From IMG/VR virus record IMGVR_UViG_3300042673_000621, positions 1 through 20,180 of that record: a DNA stretch of 20,180 nucleotides. One strand, given 5' to 3'. This document shows positions 19,358 through 20,180 of this stretch, one piece after another. Numbering within the stretch: the stretch's first letter is position 1; every line of letters begins with the position of its first letter. Below the pieces are notes generated by a model. The model made no database searches and was not told the DNA's origin. It saw only the letters and a list, made by a program, of their open reading frames with translations. Origin of the DNA: a virus. Made by a program: the position numbers and the translations under genes.

Positions 19358-19717
19358 ATGTCACAACATCTAATTAAAACAGGTACAGTTCCAAACGATA
19401 AAACTGGCGATAGCTTATTCGCTGCTTTTAATAAAGTTAATGCTAACTTTACGGAATTGTATTCTATCACCGGCGGTACAACTGCCAATCTCAAAGAACT
19501 TATACAAGATACAATAGCAGAAATGATAGCCAACGGTACTCTGTTTGGCCTTGCTGCTAATTATAATGACCCAAATAATGCACTTGATTTATATAATACA
19601 TCTGCAACTGTAGATAACGGATATGCATCTACAGTGTTTGAGGATCTAATTTTTGACGGTGGCAATTCTGCTACATCATCATTTACAGATATGCTAATCA
19701 ACGGAGGAGCCGCATAA
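19358..19717 (+). CDS. Tail fibre/baseplate-associated protein, 119 aa
   Basis: The N-terminus carries IKTGTVPNDKTGDSLFAAFN then KVNANFTELY, a motif common to phage tail-fibre and baseplate proteins of T4-like viruses. The rest is Ala/Asn/Asp-rich (LDLYNTSATVDNGYAS, FDGGNSATSSFTD), probably beta-structured. The stop overlaps the next ATG (TAATG), and that neighbour is a tail-fibre gene, so they likely function together. Its translation appears to be controlled by the hairpin immediately upstream. Confidence 0.75.
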   Translation: MSQHLIKTGTVPNDKTGDSLFAAFNKVNANFTELYSITGGTTANLKELIQDTIAEMIANGTLFGLAANYNDPNNALDLYNTSATVDNGYASTVFEDLIFDGGNSATSSFTDMLINGGAA

Positions 19718-20180
19718 TGGCAAATAAAATACAAATAAGAAGGGATACTACTACAAACTGGACGGCAGTAAATCCTATTCTAAGCGAAGGCGAACTTGGC
19801 TTAGATACTACATTAGACAAAATTAAAATTGGCAACGGCACATCAACTTGGTCTGCATTATCATTCTTTGTTGGGGATATTGGACCACAAGGTGATGTTG
19901 GACCACAAGGTGATGTTGGACCGGCTGGTGCTACTAATGAGTTAGTAAACGGATTACATACCGTATCTTTAAATTCATCAGGCGTTGTGACATTTCCCGA
20001 AGTTAATGATACACAATTGTCTATTGAAGGCAGTGAACTATTTGGTCTTGCTAGTGTAGTAGCAATATCAAGTAATGATGCAGTTGTTATAAACACATAC
20101 AATCCTGCGTTGCATGCTTGGACTTTTGGAAACGATGGTATACTAACAGTACCTGGTAATATTGCTACAGACGGAAATCA
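19717..20180 (+). CDS. Tail fibre with collagen-like segment (3' end outside window)
   Basis: Open from ATG 19717 to the window end, 154 codons seen. The first 45 residues (MANKIQIRRDTTTNW, LSEGELGLDTTLDKIKIGNG) match the N-terminal module of the tail spike at 8624, a virion-attachment-type repeat. A short collagen-like run of Gly-x-y triplets follows (GPQGDVGPQGDVGPAGA, about residues 57-72). Then comes a beta-rich region. A GGAGG ribosome site precedes the start inside the upstream gene. A trimeric side fibre is likely. The first 18-nt collagen unit (19882-19899) is repeated exactly at 19900-19917. Confidence 0.8.
   Translation, partial: MANKIQIRRDTTTNWTAVNPILSEGELGLDTTLDKIKIGNGTSTWSALSFFVGDIGPQGDVGPQGDVGPAGATNELVNGLHTVSLNSSGVVTFPEVNDTQLSIEGSELFGLASVVAISSNDAVVINTYNPALHAWTFGNDGILTVPGNIATDGN

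Overview
The window looks like a piece of a T4-like marine myovirus genome, or a closely related prophage or uncultured virus. The DNA is AT-rich, genes are tightly packed with ATGA or TAATG overlaps, and almost all lie on the + strand. It carries tail-fibre genes, a PAAR tail tip, class Ia ribonucleotide reductase (nrdA/nrdB) with a glutaredoxin, an HNH homing endonuclease, a MGME1/RecB-like exonuclease and a phage bS21 ribosomal protein. Eight exact ATAAATA sites sit just upstream of genes and resemble T4-type late promoters. No tRNA, CRISPR or IS element was seen.

Layout. 1-2680: the end of a LamG-repeat tail adhesin, a tail-fibre assembly chaperone and small genes including a zincin-like protein. 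2761-3255: a monocistronic, probably abundant virion protein. 3326-7362: an operon-like run of mostly unknown proteins, with a holin/XhlA-like membrane protein, a nucleotidyltransferase-fold protein, a Gln/Pro-repeat protein and a possible core/structural protein. 7363-8117: an exonuclease behind a perfect sigma70-type promoter. 8139-10216: a small virion protein and a beta-helix tail spike, each ending in a terminator. 10290-15922: nrdA, sod, HNH, two small genes, nrdB, a Cys-rich protein, a 53-residue protein, grx and an Sm-like protein. 15935-16879: an unknown protein, PAAR, then a 24-codon gene that I read as pqqA, closed by a bidirectional terminator. 16891-17763: the only minus-strand gene. 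17809-18152: a sigma70-type promoter and a GC-rich, apparently structured leader before an exported RlpA-like protein. 18668-20180: a conserved unknown, bS21 and two tail-fibre-type genes, the last running off the window.

Most notable points: (1) a phage pqqA, encoding the precursor peptide of the redox cofactor PQQ, with the Glu-x3-Tyr crosslink pair intact; (2) a GC-rich structured RNA that begins at the predicted start of its own promoter; (3) a late promoter in the loop of a perfect 13-bp inverted repeat whose right arm holds the ribosome binding site, as in the T4 scheme that blocks translation of early read-through RNA; (4) a superoxide dismutase with an N-terminal extension resembling a T4 capsid-targeting sequence, and similar N-termini on several unknown proteins, which suggests a set of proteins packaged in the head; (5) three perfect TTGACA-N17-TATAAT promoters, one intragenic and one antisense. 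The redox genes (nrdAB, grx, sod, pqqA) suggest a virus that props up nucleotide synthesis and oxidative metabolism. pqqA hints at a host using PQQ-dependent dehydrogenases, such as a marine methylotroph, but that is inference.
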